DNA of 64,000 nt from Candidatus Andeanibacterium colombiense (GCA_029202985.1 CP119316.1:3397001-3461000), one strand, 5' to 3'. Positions 50,473 through 58,905 are shown, counted from the first letter of the stretch. The notes: generated by a model not told the origin, from the letters alone. Translations and numbers: made by a program.

Positions 50473-52773
50473 TCAGAAGCCCAGATTCTTGAGCGCGAAG
50501 TGGATCTGAAACGTGTCGCCCTTCGCCGCATCGCCATTGGCGATATAGTCGCGCCGCCAGGTCAGGCTCACTTCGAGGCAATCGTCCGCATAGGCGACCC
50601 CGAGGCGGGTGCGCAGCGGGTCGAAGCCGTCCGCGGTCAGCGTCGGATCCTCTTCCTTGTCGGTCAGGTTGATCACGCTGGAGCCGAAGATCGACCAGTA
50701 TTTCGCGAAGCCGACACGGCCGGCCACGCGCAGTTCCTCGCGGTCCTGCAGATCCTCGAGCTGCGCGGAGATGTCCCGGTTGAGCCGGAGATAGCCGGCT
50801 TCGAAATAGGTCGCGGCAGAGCCCACGGTAAGGTCCAGCTCGTTGCGGCGGACGGTGAAACTGTCCTTGTCGAGCCGGAAGCGGTGCGTGAGCTTGAGGA
50901 AATCCTTGTAGCGGATTTCGGTCCGCCCGACGAAGTCCGACAGGCGGCCGCTCAGGCCGGTGCCGTCGGGCAGCAGCGTCGCCTCGCTGGTCAGGCGGTA
51001 GGATTGGCCGATCGTGGTCTTGATCTGCAGATTCGGCCGCTTGTACTGCCAGTCGAAGCCGTAGGTGACGCGCGCGCCGTCTTCGATCCGGTCGTAGCCG
51101 GGGAAGCGGTTGAGCGCGAACAGGTTCGAATCCTCGAGGTCGATCGAGCGCGAATCCTCGTTCGGAACATCGAGATTGTCGATCGGCGGGGTCGCGACGA
51201 GCTGGACTCGCGGCGTGAGGACCTGCGTGCCGCCCATGAATTCGCCGACGAAAGGCCATTTCACGTCGACTGCGGCCAGCGCCACGCCGCGCGCCTGCCA
51301 GCCGGGATTGCCGCGATAGATCGCGGTCGCGGTCAGGTCGTTCTCGTCGGAATGATAGACGTCGCCGCGCAGCAGGCCGGTAAACGTCACTTCCTGGCCC
51401 ATGCCGGTGATGCGGGTGAGATCCCACTGGGCGCCCGCGAAGGCGCGCTGCGTGTCCTGCCCGTCGGTGCGGGTGATCGCGAGGCTGTTGATCTGGAGCT
51501 GGACGTTGCCGCCGAGCACCGGATCGGCGAGCCGGCGGCGATAGTCGATCAGCGGCAGCGCGACCGGAACCTGGCCCTGGTCATCGCCGACGCGCAATGT
51601 CTGGGTCGCCCAGCCCTGGATGGTAAGATAGGAATTGTCGTCGATCCGCTCGAGGTTGATGTTCGAGCGCAGGCGGTCGTCGCGGCTGATGTCGTAGCGG
51701 CGCAGGAAGGTGCGGTCGCTCGCGATGCGGGCCGAGGCGGTCAGGCTCCATTCGGGCGAGAACTGAAATCTGCCGTTGCCGAAGAAGTACCCGCGCCAGG
51801 CCTGTTCCTCTTCGGTGACGGGATCGGAGACCGTGCCGGTGCCGAAGCGTCCGCTACGCGTGGCATAGCCGGTGACCTGGAATGCCCCGTCGTCCAGCAG
51901 TGCGCGATATTGCGCGGAAACCATCGGCGCGGCGTTGGTATAGACGTGGCCGGTGACGGTCAGGTCGTGATTGTCCGCGAGCCGGAGATAATAGGAATCG
52001 CTGATTTCCACCCCGTTCGAGGCGGAATAGCGGATGTCGGGGATCAGCAGCCCGTTGATCGCGCGCCCGTCGGTCGCGACCACAAGGCCGGGGATCGGCA
52101 GCAGCCGCATGCCGAACAATTCCAGCGTCGCGCCGCGGAAGCGCACGCGCTTCTCGTCCGGATCGTAGGTGACCTTCTGGGCCACGATCCGCCAGGTCGG
52201 CGCTTTCGGGCAGCCGTCCGAATCCTCGACCGAGCAGGCCGAATAGGCCGCATGGTCGAGCGTGATCGTGCCGTCCGCCGCCTGCTGCCCCGAAACGGCC
52301 GCCAGCCGCCCACCCTCGCGCAGCGCCAGCAGCAAATTCTGCATCGCGCCGATCTTCATGTCGTCGGTCAGGGTCAGGCTGTCGGAATAGAGGACGTTGC
52401 CGTCCTTATCGACCGAGCGGATATTGCCGTCGGCCACGATCTGGTTGCTCTTGCGGTTCCACACGACCTTGTCCGCGCGGACGGACTGGCCTTCGCTGCG
52501 CAGGATCACGTTGCCGGTCGCGGTGACGATCTCGGTATCGTAATTATAGTCCAGATTGTCCGCTTCGAAGGCGACCTGGCGGGTTTCCTCCGCGATCGGC
52601 GGCGCGCCATCGGGGGAGGAAGTGCCGTTCAACGGGATGCGGTTCGAAGGGGCGGTCTGATCCTGCCCCGCATCCTGCGCGAAGGCCGGCAGCGCGCAGC
52701 CGGCCGCGAAGGTGCCGAGCGCCAGCGCGGCGGCCCGCACGGCTGTGCGGCGCAAGGGCAGGGCGGCGGTCAT
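50473..52773 (-). CDS. lptD: LPS-assembly protein LptD
   Basis: Outer membrane barrel that inserts lipopolysaccharide, 766 residues. Signal peptide ends about ALPAFAQ; the OstA/LptA-like jellyroll occupies about 60-190 (VAFEADNLDYNYDTEIVTATGNVILRSEGQ); a 26-strand barrel follows, ending in HFALKNLGF with terminal Phe. Paired Cys in YSACSVEDSDGCP and near the C-terminus (ADDCLEV) can form the inter-domain disulfides. It heads lptD-surA-pdxA-rsmA and is divergent from pepA. Confidence 0.95.
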   Translation of the reverse strand: MTAALPLRRTAVRAAALALGTFAAGCALPAFAQDAGQDQTAPSNRIPLNGTSSPDGAPPIAEETRQVAFEADNLDYNYDTEIVTATGNVILRSEGQSVRADKVVWNRKSNQIVADGNIRSVDKDGNVLYSDSLTLTDDMKIGAMQNLLLALREGGRLAAVSGQQAADGTITLDHAAYSACSVEDSDGCPKAPTWRIVAQKVTYDPDEKRVRFRGATLELFGMRLLPIPGLVVATDGRAINGLLIPDIRYSASNGVEISDSYYLRLADNHDLTVTGHVYTNAAPMVSAQYRALLDDGAFQVTGYATRSGRFGTGTVSDPVTEEEQAWRGYFFGNGRFQFSPEWSLTASARIASDRTFLRRYDISRDDRLRSNINLERIDDNSYLTIQGWATQTLRVGDDQGQVPVALPLIDYRRRLADPVLGGNVQLQINSLAITRTDGQDTQRAFAGAQWDLTRITGMGQEVTFTGLLRGDVYHSDENDLTATAIYRGNPGWQARGVALAAVDVKWPFVGEFMGGTQVLTPRVQLVATPPIDNLDVPNEDSRSIDLEDSNLFALNRFPGYDRIEDGARVTYGFDWQYKRPNLQIKTTIGQSYRLTSEATLLPDGTGLSGRLSDFVGRTEIRYKDFLKLTHRFRLDKDSFTVRRNELDLTVGSAATYFEAGYLRLNRDISAQLEDLQDREELRVAGRVGFAKYWSIFGSSVINLTDKEEDPTLTADGFDPLRTRLGVAYADDCLEVSLTWRRDYIANGDAAKGDTFQIHFALKNLGF

Positions 52774-52921
52774 AGCGAGCGGCGGAGAAGCGCGGCGGGG
52801 AGCATGGCTTGCCTATCGCACCGGTGGATCGTAACTGCAACGCCACGTATTGCTTGCGGCGTCCGCGCGGTTCAGCCCGTCGCAACTCGTTATACACAGA
52901 TCGATCAAGACCGGAGTTTTC

Positions 52922-54382
52922 ATGCAGTTCACTTTTCGCGACGCCAACGCAGCAGCGCTTCCGCGCCTGCGCGCGCTCATCGTCAATCAGGATGCCTTGC
53001 CCGCCGATCTCGAGCCGCAGATGCTCGAAGGCGCCAAGGCCGCGCGTTTCTCGGGCAAGACCGGCCAGGTTTTCGAAGGTTTCGTCAGCCGTGACGGGGC
53101 GGTCGTCCGCCTCGCGCTGGCCGGCGCCGGGCAGGCCTCGGCGGCGGATCGCACGGCCGCGCTGGAAAAGGCCGGTGCCGCGCTGTCCGCGCGCTTCCTG
53201 ACCTCGGGTGAAAATGCGATCGCACTCGATCTCTCCGATGCGGGCCTGTCGGCGGAGGATGCCGCCGCGGTCCTGTTCGGGCTGCGGCTGCGCGCCTGGC
53301 GCCACGACTATCGCACCAAGCTGAAGGACGAACAGAAGGTCAGCCTGGTCGAAGCGATCGTCACGGGTGCCCCGGCCGGCACCGAAGCTGCCTTCGCGGT
53401 GCAGGAAGCGGTGGCCGACGGCGTCGAGTTCACCCGCGAGCTGGTCACGGAACCGGCCAACATCATCTATCCCGAAAGCTTCGTCGAACGCTGCAAGGCG
53501 CGTTTTGCCGGCACCGGGGTCGAGATCACCGTGCTCGACGAGACGCAGATGGCCGCGCTCGGCATGGGCGCTCTGCTCGGAGTGGCGCAGGGCTCGGCGC
53601 GCAAGCCGCGCTTGCTGGCGCTCACGTGGAACGGCGGAAAGCCGGGCGAAAAGCCGGTCGCTTTCGTCGGCAAGGGCGTGACCTTCGATACCGGCGGGAT
53701 CTCGATCAAGCCGGCCGCGGGCATGGAAGACATGAAGTGGGACATGGGCGGGGCCGGCGCGGTTGCCGGCGCGCTGCTCGCGCTGGCGAAGCGCAAGGCC
53801 AAGGCCAACATCGTCGGCGTCTGCGGGCTGGTGGAGAACATGCCCGACGGCAACGCGCAGCGCCCGGGCGATGTGGTCACCTCGATGTCGGGCCAGACGA
53901 TCGAGGTGATCAACACCGACGCCGAAGGCCGGCTGGTGCTGTGCGACGCGCTGACCTGGGTGCAGAAGGAGCATGAACCGACCGCGATCGTCGATCTTGC
54001 GACGCTTACCGGTGCGATCATCATTTCGCTCGCGCATGAATATGCCGGGCTGTTCTCCAACGACGATCCGCTGGCCGAAAAGCTGATCGCGTCGGGCAAG
54101 GCCAGCGGCGATGTCCTGTGGCGGATGCCGGTCGGCCCGGCCTACGACAAGATGATCGATTCCCCGATTGCCGACATGAAAAACGTCGGCGCGCGCGGGG
54201 GCGGCTCGATCACCGCGGCGCAGTTCATCCAGCGGTTCGTCGAGAACGGCACCCCCTGGGCGCATCTCGACATCGCCGGCACCGTGTGGGTCGACAAGCC
54301 CGGGGCGACCTGGGACAAGGGCGCGACCGGCTATGGCGTGCGCCTGCTCGACCGCTTCGTGCGGGACAATCTCGAGGGGTGA
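52922..54382 (+). CDS. pepA: Leucyl aminopeptidase (M17)
   Basis: Cytosolic hexameric Mn/Zn exopeptidase of 486 residues; also a DNA-binding factor in some bacteria. The C-domain has FVGKGVTFDTGGISIKP, MKWDMGGAGAVAG and NTDAEGRLVLCDAL with the metal and bicarbonate-site residues. ATG 52922 is set by homologous start QFTFRDANAAALP; earlier codons are in the divergent promoter gap. Diverges from lptD. Confidence 0.95.
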   Translation: MQFTFRDANAAALPRLRALIVNQDALPADLEPQMLEGAKAARFSGKTGQVFEGFVSRDGAVVRLALAGAGQASAADRTAALEKAGAALSARFLTSGENAIALDLSDAGLSAEDAAAVLFGLRLRAWRHDYRTKLKDEQKVSLVEAIVTGAPAGTEAAFAVQEAVADGVEFTRELVTEPANIIYPESFVERCKARFAGTGVEITVLDETQMAALGMGALLGVAQGSARKPRLLALTWNGGKPGEKPVAFVGKGVTFDTGGISIKPAAGMEDMKWDMGGAGAVAGALLALAKRKAKANIVGVCGLVENMPDGNAQRPGDVVTSMSGQTIEVINTDAEGRLVLCDALTWVQKEHEPTAIVDLATLTGAIIISLAHEYAGLFSNDDPLAEKLIASGKASGDVLWRMPVGPAYDKMIDSPIADMKNVGARGGGSITAAQFIQRFVENGTPWAHLDIAGTVWVDKPGATWDKGATGYGVRLLDRFVRDNLEG

Positions 54383-54398
54383 TGTCAATTCCTGCCCT

Positions 54399-54486
54399 CG
54401 TCATTGCAAGGGACCGAAGGTCCCGCGGCAATCCAGAGCGGAACTGCGATACGCGCTGGATTGCTTCGCTTCGCTCGCAATGACGA
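54399..54486. repeat. Inverted repeat, CGTCATTGCGAGCGAAGC family, copy 3
   Basis: Left end CGTCATTGCAAGG and right end GCTTCGCTCGCAATGACG pair, with AATCCAG and CTGGATT inside as in copy 1. It fills the pepA-holC gap, on the plus-strand transcript. Confidence 0.85.
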
Positions 54487-54496
54487 AGGGGGGCTG

Positions 54497-54934
54497 ATGC
54501 GCGCCGATTTCTACCAGCTCGGCGGCGAGACGGTCGAACAGACGATCCCGCTGCTCGCGTCCAAGATCAAGGATGCGGGCGGCAGGCTGCTGGTCGTGTC
54601 GGACGATCCGGCGCAGCTCGAAGCGGTCGGCGAGGCGCTGTGGCGCGAGCGGCCGGACGATTTCCTCGCCAACGGCACCGCGGGCGGCGAACACGACGCG
54701 CGCCAGCCGATTCTGCTTTCGCACCGCTGCGATGCGCCCAACGGCGCGCGGCTGGTGATGTTCGCGGATGGCCTGTGGCGCGACGAGGGGGTGGGTTTCG
54801 ACCGCGCCTTCCTGCTGTTCGGCGAGGCGACCCTGGCCGGCGCGCGCGCGGCCTGGCGTACGCTGGGCGAACGCGAGGATATCGAGCGCCGGTTCTGGAA
54901 GCGCGAGGGCGGCCGGTGGGTCGAGGGGCCTTGA
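54497..54934 (+). CDS. holC: DNA polymerase III subunit chi
   Basis: Clamp-loader accessory protein of 145 residues that contacts SSB. ADFYQLGGETVEQTIPLLASKI is the family start, then RLLVVSDDPAQLEAVGEALW, FLANGT, and the C-terminal FWKREGGRWVEGP. ATG 54497 follows GGGG and a repeat; pepA-holC order is common in proteobacteria. Confidence 0.93.
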   Translation: MRADFYQLGGETVEQTIPLLASKIKDAGGRLLVVSDDPAQLEAVGEALWRERPDDFLANGTAGGEHDARQPILLSHRCDAPNGARLVMFADGLWRDEGVGFDRAFLLFGEATLAGARAAWRTLGEREDIERRFWKREGGRWVEGP

Positions 54935-54989
54935 CCTGACGTGCCGGCGCGGAGACAAACCGCGCAGGGCCGATCGGGGAGTTGGGCAA

Positions 54990-55439
54990 ATGAAGAAATT
55001 CGCAATACTGGGTGCGGCGCTGGCGGTCTGCGCCTGCGGTCCTTCGGCCAAGGTGCAGAAATCGGGCGACGAGGCGACGATCACGCTCAACAATGGCGGC
55101 GAAAAATCGACCATCACCAGCGGCAAGAGCGCCCCGGCGGCACTGCCCGCGGGCTTCACGCTCTATCCCGGCGCGGAGGTGAGCTCCAACGTCACGATGA
55201 AGGGCGGGGACGGCACGATGACGATCGTCTCGATGGGCACCGGCGACGGCGTCGACAAGGTCGCGGCGTTCTACAAGGCCCAGGCGGCCAAGGCCGGAAT
55301 CACGATCGGCATGGACATGAGCACGCCCCAATCGGCGATGATCGGCGGCAACGGCAAGGGGGTGGATTTCACCCTCACCGCCGGCCCCAGGGATGGCGGC
55401 GGCACCACCGCCAATCTCTCTTTCACGACCAAGGGCTAA
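54990..55439 (+). CDS. Small lipoprotein of unknown function
   Basis: A 149-residue exported protein, MKKFAILGAALAVCACG start with a possible lipobox VCAC, then a Gly/Ser/Thr-rich stretch (SGDEATITLNNGG) and PAGFTLYPGAEVSSNVTM, VAAFYKAQAAKAG. Related small secreted proteins of sphingomonads are unnamed. It is in the same direction between holC and ndk, with its own ribosome site (GGGGAG). Confidence 0.75.
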   Translation: MKKFAILGAALAVCACGPSAKVQKSGDEATITLNNGGEKSTITSGKSAPAALPAGFTLYPGAEVSSNVTMKGGDGTMTIVSMGTGDGVDKVAAFYKAQAAKAGITIGMDMSTPQSAMIGGNGKGVDFTLTAGPRDGGGTTANLSFTTKG

Positions 55440-55484
55440 TACGCGGACCGGCGTCGCGGGCCTTGCCCCGCGTGGAAACAAGCT

Positions 55485-55538
55485 CTAGGGGCGCGCCCGA
55501 AATCCCAAGACTATCGACGCGTAGAATTTCGCCCCTAG
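55485..55538 (+). promoter_or_regulatory. Palindromic leader in front of ndk
   Basis: CTAGGGGCG (55485-55493) and CGCCCCTAG (55530-55538) pair perfectly; the flanking GAAAT/ATTTC pair as well if five bases are looped out of the left arm. The stem ends 17 bases before the ndk start and could be an operator or an mRNA stem. No known family was recognised. Confidence 0.45.
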
Positions 55539-55555
55539 CATTCAAGGAACATCCC

Positions 55556-55978
55556 ATGGCGGTCACCCGCACCTTTTCGATCATCAAGCCCGACGCCACC
55601 CGCCGCAACCTGACCGGCGCGGTCACCAAGATGCTCGAGGAAGCCGGCCTGCGCGTCGTCGCTTCGAAGCGCATCCACATGACCCGCGAACAGGCCGAAG
55701 GGTTCTACGCGGTCCACAAGGAACGCCCGTTCTTCGGCGAACTGGTCGATTTCATGATCAGCGGCCCGGTGGTGGTGCAGGTGCTCGAAGGCGAAGACGC
55801 GATGCAGCGCAACCGCGACATCATGGGCGCGACCAACCCGGCCAATGCCGAACCCGGCACGATCCGCAAGGAACTGGCCGAATCGATCGAAGCCAACACC
55901 GTCCACGGGTCGGATTCGGACGAGAACGCGGCGATCGAGATCGCCTATTTCTTCAAGCCGGAAGAAATCGTCGGCTAA
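55556..55978 (+). CDS. ndk: Nucleoside diphosphate kinase
   Basis: Converts NDPs to NTPs by a phosphohistidine intermediate; 140 residues. RTFSIIKPDATRRNLTG start, GPVVVQVLEGEDAMQRNRDIMGATNP and NTVHGSDSDENAAIEI with the catalytic His. ATG 55556 follows AAGGAAC. Confidence 0.97.
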   Translation: MAVTRTFSIIKPDATRRNLTGAVTKMLEEAGLRVVASKRIHMTREQAEGFYAVHKERPFFGELVDFMISGPVVVQVLEGEDAMQRNRDIMGATNPANAEPGTIRKELAESIEANTVHGSDSDENAAIEIAYFFKPEEIVG

Positions 55979-55985
55979 TATCCCG

Positions 55986-56055
55986 CCTGAGTCCCCGCGC
56001 AGGCGGGGACCTCAGGCAGTCCGGCACGAGGCCTCCGCCTGTGCGGGGACTCGGA
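55986..56055. repeat. GC-rich palindromic repeat after ndk
   Basis: CCTGAGTCCCCGC and GCGGGGACCTCAGG form a 13-pair stem (one mismatch), and GCCTCCGCCTGTGCGGGGACTC follows with a second partial stem. Related to the stem at 8261. It lies between ndk and the exonuclease gene and is followed by AAAAAAGGGG. Confidence 0.65.
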
Positions 56056-56068
56056 AAAAAGGGGCGCC

Positions 56069-56512
56069 ATGCGGTATTTTCTCGACGCCGAGTTCAATGG
56101 CTTCGGCGGTGAGCTGATCTCGCTGGCGCTGGTCCCCGAAAAAGGCGGATTGCCGCCATTCTACGAAGCGATCCGCTGCGATGTGCCGACTGAATGGGTC
56201 GCGCAGAATGTAATTCCGGTGCTCGAAACCAGGCCGCTCGCCCGCGAGGAAGTCGCGCGGCGGTTTGCGGATTATCTGGGCGACGATCCCGATCCGCATC
56301 TGGTCGCGGACTGGCCCGAAGACATCTCCCACGCCGCGCTGTTGCTGATCACCGGGCCAGGGCGGATGTATCCGATCCGCAGCATGCGCTTCGAACTGGT
56401 CGATCCGAACATCTTCGGCTTCGGTGTTTCGGCGCAATTCCCGCACAATGCCTATCACGATGCGCTGACCCTGCGCGAAGCGGTGCTGGGTTACGAACGC
56501 CGCATGGCCTGA
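56069..56512 (+). CDS. Putative 3'-5' exoribonuclease (Rv2179c-like, DEDD)
   Basis: A 147-residue protein. MRYFLDAEFNG supplies the D-x-E of exonuclease motif I, VADWPEDISHAALL the middle Asp, and NAYHDALTLREAV the His-Asp of motif III, so the DEDD set seems complete. The length fits the small Rv2179c-like branch rather than RNase T or Orn. AAGGGGCG precedes ATG 56069. Substrate unknown. Confidence 0.75.
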   Translation: MRYFLDAEFNGFGGELISLALVPEKGGLPPFYEAIRCDVPTEWVAQNVIPVLETRPLAREEVARRFADYLGDDPDPHLVADWPEDISHAALLLITGPGRMYPIRSMRFELVDPNIFGFGVSAQFPHNAYHDALTLREAVLGYERRMA

Positions 56513-56615
56513 GTTTCGCGGCCGTCCGCCGTGCGCGGCAACCGACTTTTTAGGATTTTAGGGTTAAGAGCGTCGCAACCGGCGCAGTGCCGCATGTCCG
56601 ATCGCGAGGAAACGC

Positions 56616-57026
56616 GTGCCCGAAGATCCGTTCCTGGTCGAATGCGACCGGCTTTCGCGGCTGGTCAATCCGATCCAGTACGAACAATTGCGCTGGTCGC
56701 GCGAGGACGGGCCGATGCTGGCGCGGCTGGTGTCGCACGCCTTCGAGGCGCTCGAGGACCGGCCCGAGATCGAGCTGGCCGAAGAAGGCGCGACCAAGGA
56801 TATCAAGCGCTTCATCCTCAAGGTCCATTCCAACCGCGTCGCCGCGGTGCTGATCCATCTCGAAGCCGGCCGCGCGGTGTTCCGCATCGAGCCGATCGAG
56901 CGCAGCAAATACGGCGTCGCGGCTGGCAATCCGGTCGCCACCGAATTCGACCTGGCGAACGAGCAATGGGTCGCCAATGCACTGCAGGAATTGTTCGGCC
57001 GGATCACCAAGGGGGCGACAGGCTGA
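56616..57026 (+). CDS. Conserved hypothetical protein
   Basis: A 136-residue soluble protein from GTG 56616 after GCGAGGAAAC. DPFLVECDRLSRLVNPIQYEQLRWSREDG and ATEFDLANEQWVANALQELFGRI are the more conserved-looking parts; the middle (RFILKVHSNRVAAVLIHLEAGRAVFRIEPI) is a beta-rich stretch. No domain was recognised. Base use matches its neighbours. Confidence 0.65.
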   Translation: MPEDPFLVECDRLSRLVNPIQYEQLRWSREDGPMLARLVSHAFEALEDRPEIELAEEGATKDIKRFILKVHSNRVAAVLIHLEAGRAVFRIEPIERSKYGVAAGNPVATEFDLANEQWVANALQELFGRITKGATG

Positions 57027-57367
57027 GCGCGAGAGAGCGCTTTCCTACAAGCCGAAGCTCCTGATAGATTCGCCGCGGCTCTTTCGAATCGTGCGATTCT
57101 TCTCCTTCCGCGGGGTGGTTTTCCCTGTAGGCCCCAATGTGTAACTCAAGCGCGAATTATGCATATAAACGCTTGTTCTTTATAGAGAAATTTAGGGTTA
57201 CACCAGGGCGGACAGAGTGTCACATGTGTAACCCTGAAGGGTTGGGTCGCGTCAACAGCGCCCGGATTTTCCGGTTTGGACGCGCATCGGGCCGAACTCT
57301 CCCCCGGACGCTTCCTGCGTCTTGCGACATCTGTTCGGATAGAGCGGAATTGCGGCTTCGCTGATGA
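57027..57367. other. Gene-free stretch with a perfect TTACAC palindrome
   Basis: These 341 bases separate two convergent genes. They hold a CGCTTTCCTACA copy (57038), an AT-rich zone (57137-57200) and AGGGTTACAC...GTGTAACCCT (57194-57235), a ten-base perfect inverted repeat over a 22-base spacer. A 75-codon frame starting at 57137 lacks a ribosome site and protein-like composition, so it was not called. Confidence 0.6.
57038..57049 (+). repeat. Copy 3 of intergenic 12-mer CGCTTTCCTACA
   Basis: Exact copy twelve bases after the stop of the gene at 56616; GAGAGCG just before it resembles the stretch near 13285 (GAGAGCGCCTTTCCTG). Confidence 0.6.
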
Positions 57368-57853
57368 CTAGGCGCCTTTCGTTCCCTTCGCCACTTTGGC
57401 GGCGGTCCAACCAACGTCATAGTGCTTGCCGTCGAAGCGCAGTCGGCCTTCGTATGGCTCGCGGATGCCGCCGCCTGCCTCAACCACCCCCAGATCATTC
57501 CAACGCCGGGTCCTGGATGCCAGGATGCGGATCGGCAGGCGCGTGGCCGCCGTGCCCGAAACAGGTTGCCAGCCGGCCTTCCCTCTTTCGAAAACGGCAA
57601 GACGGCATCCCCCGGTGCCGCAGATTCCCCGCGCGGAAGTCCAGACGAGGGCCTCCCGGCGGCCGTCGCCGTTGAGATCGGCGAGAGCATATCCGTAGAT
57701 TGTATTCGGGTCGTCCGCCCAGTCCTTGCCGGACATCCAGTGAACCAGCCAACTCCTGAATTGCTCGTCTTCTTTTGCCGGCCTGGCTCCGGCGGAGACG
57801 CTCAGGTTGAGGGTCACGAGCGCCAGTGCGACGAGATGGCGCGATGCTCGCAT
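57368..57853 (-). CDS. Exported protein of unknown function with a DxNxDGxxE motif
   Basis: A 161-residue protein with signal peptide MRASRHLVALALVTLNLSVSAGARPA. The body includes YGYALADLNGDGRREALVW, an FG-GAP/dockerin-like calcium loop, and CGTGGCRLAVFERG with two Cys that could form a disulfide. ATG 57853 shares a base with the purN stop. The family is unnamed to me. Confidence 0.7.
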   Translation of the reverse strand: MRASRHLVALALVTLNLSVSAGARPAKEDEQFRSWLVHWMSGKDWADDPNTIYGYALADLNGDGRREALVWTSARGICGTGGCRLAVFERGKAGWQPVSGTAATRLPIRILASRTRRWNDLGVVEAGGGIREPYEGRLRFDGKHYDVGWTAAKVAKGTKGA

Positions 57854-58800
57854 CAAAACCCGTCCGCCGCATCCAGCAGTTTCGTCAGCCGTTTCGGCGC
57901 CGAGACCCGCCAGCTCCATTTGAGCCGCGTGGCGACCTCGTCCCAGTCGGTGTCGCCGAGGTCGAGGCGGATGCCGATCCAGCCGTCGCCGAAATAGGCC
58001 GGGCGGTAATAGCGCGCGCCGTCGCGGTCGATCAGCATCGCCTGTTCGTCGGCGCCGGCGATCTTAACCAGCAGCGCGACCTTGCCGTTTCCGTGGTGGT
58101 CGTTCGAGACATAGGCGAATTTCTTGCCCCCAGTCACGCCGAAGCAGGGCATGCCGTGCGAGAGCACCTCGTCGGTCTCGTCCAGCGCCAAGGCCCGCTC
58201 GCGCACCTGTGCGGTCAGCCACTCCGGATCGGTGCCGCGCGTGACATAGGCCGACAGCATGCGCGAATAGAGCTGGTGTTCGCCGATCAGCACGCGCTTC
58301 GCGAGGCTGTCGGGCGTGTCGCCGGGCTGGATCGCGACCTCGATCCGGCCGAGCACTTCGCCGCCGTCGAGTTCGGGGCTCACCAGGTGAACCGAGGCGC
58401 CGGCGTGGCTGTCGCCGGCCTCCAGTGCGCGTTCGTGGGTGTGCAGGCCCTTGTATTTCGGCAGCAGCGAAGGGTGGATGTTGAGCATCCTGCCTTCCCA
58501 TTTGCGGACCAGCGCTTCGCCGAGCACGCGCATATAGCCGGCGAGGGCGACGTGGGAGGCTCCGGCCTCGCGGATCGCCGCGTCCATCGCCGCGTCGTGA
58601 TCCTCGCGGGCCATGCCCTTGTGCGAGAGGGCGAAGGTCGGGACGCCTTCGGCTTCGGCGAGGGTGAGGCCGGCGGCGCCGGGATCGTTGCTGGCGACCA
58701 GCACCACCTCATAGGCGGCGCCGGGGAGGCGGCTGGCATAGAGCAGCGCGGCCATGTTGGTGCCACTGCCGGAGATCAGGATGGCGAGTTTGGCTTTCAC
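57853..58800 (-). CDS. purN: GAR transformylase fused to a MmcQ/YjbR-like domain
   Basis: Purine synthesis enzyme adding the first formyl group, with an extra C-terminal domain. Residues 1-195 are PurN (ILISGSGTNMAALL, ALAGYMRVLG, NIHPSLLPKYKGLHTHERAL, HLVSPELDGGEVLGR). Residues about 200-315 read HGMPCFGVTGGKKFAYVSND...RYYRPAYFGDGWIGIRLDLGDTDWDEVATRL, matching the YjbR/CyaY-like fold. The total, 315, compares with about 200 for PurN alone. GTG 58800 was chosen because upstream codons fall in a repeat. The join is a continuous frame without sign of frameshift. Confidence 0.88.
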   Translation of the reverse strand: MKAKLAILISGSGTNMAALLYASRLPGAAYEVVLVASNDPGAAGLTLAEAEGVPTFALSHKGMAREDHDAAMDAAIREAGASHVALAGYMRVLGEALVRKWEGRMLNIHPSLLPKYKGLHTHERALEAGDSHAGASVHLVSPELDGGEVLGRIEVAIQPGDTPDSLAKRVLIGEHQLYSRMLSAYVTRGTDPEWLTAQVRERALALDETDEVLSHGMPCFGVTGGKKFAYVSNDHHGNGKVALLVKIAGADEQAMLIDRDGARYYRPAYFGDGWIGIRLDLGDTDWDEVATRLKWSWRVSAPKRLTKLLDAADGF

Positions 58801-58802
58801 CC

Positions 58803-58902
58803 GATCCTCCCCCGCCGGGGGAGGGGGACCGCCGAATGCGGTGGAGGGGGTGCCCCCTCCGTCAGCGCTTCGCGCTGCCACCTCCCCCGATGGGGGAGGA
58901 GG
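58803..58902. repeat. Palindromic element GATCCTCC family, copy 2
   Basis: Starts GATCCTCCCCC and ends TGGGGGAGGAGG; the core CCCCTCCGTCAG-spacer-CTGCCACCTCC is the reverse complement of the core at 43033 with another spacer. It lies between purM and purN and hence in a shared transcript. Confidence 0.75.
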
Positions 58903-58905
58903 GGC

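Noticed and set aside
49930..53094. A very long open frame on the plus strand across surA and lptD
   Set aside because: It is antisense to two well-supported genes; high GC makes such frames common. Its translation is rich in Arg/Ala/Gly without any family motif.
57137..57364. A 75-codon frame in the gap after 57027
   Set aside because: No ribosome site, composition unlike the other proteins, and it covers a palindrome that explains the region better.
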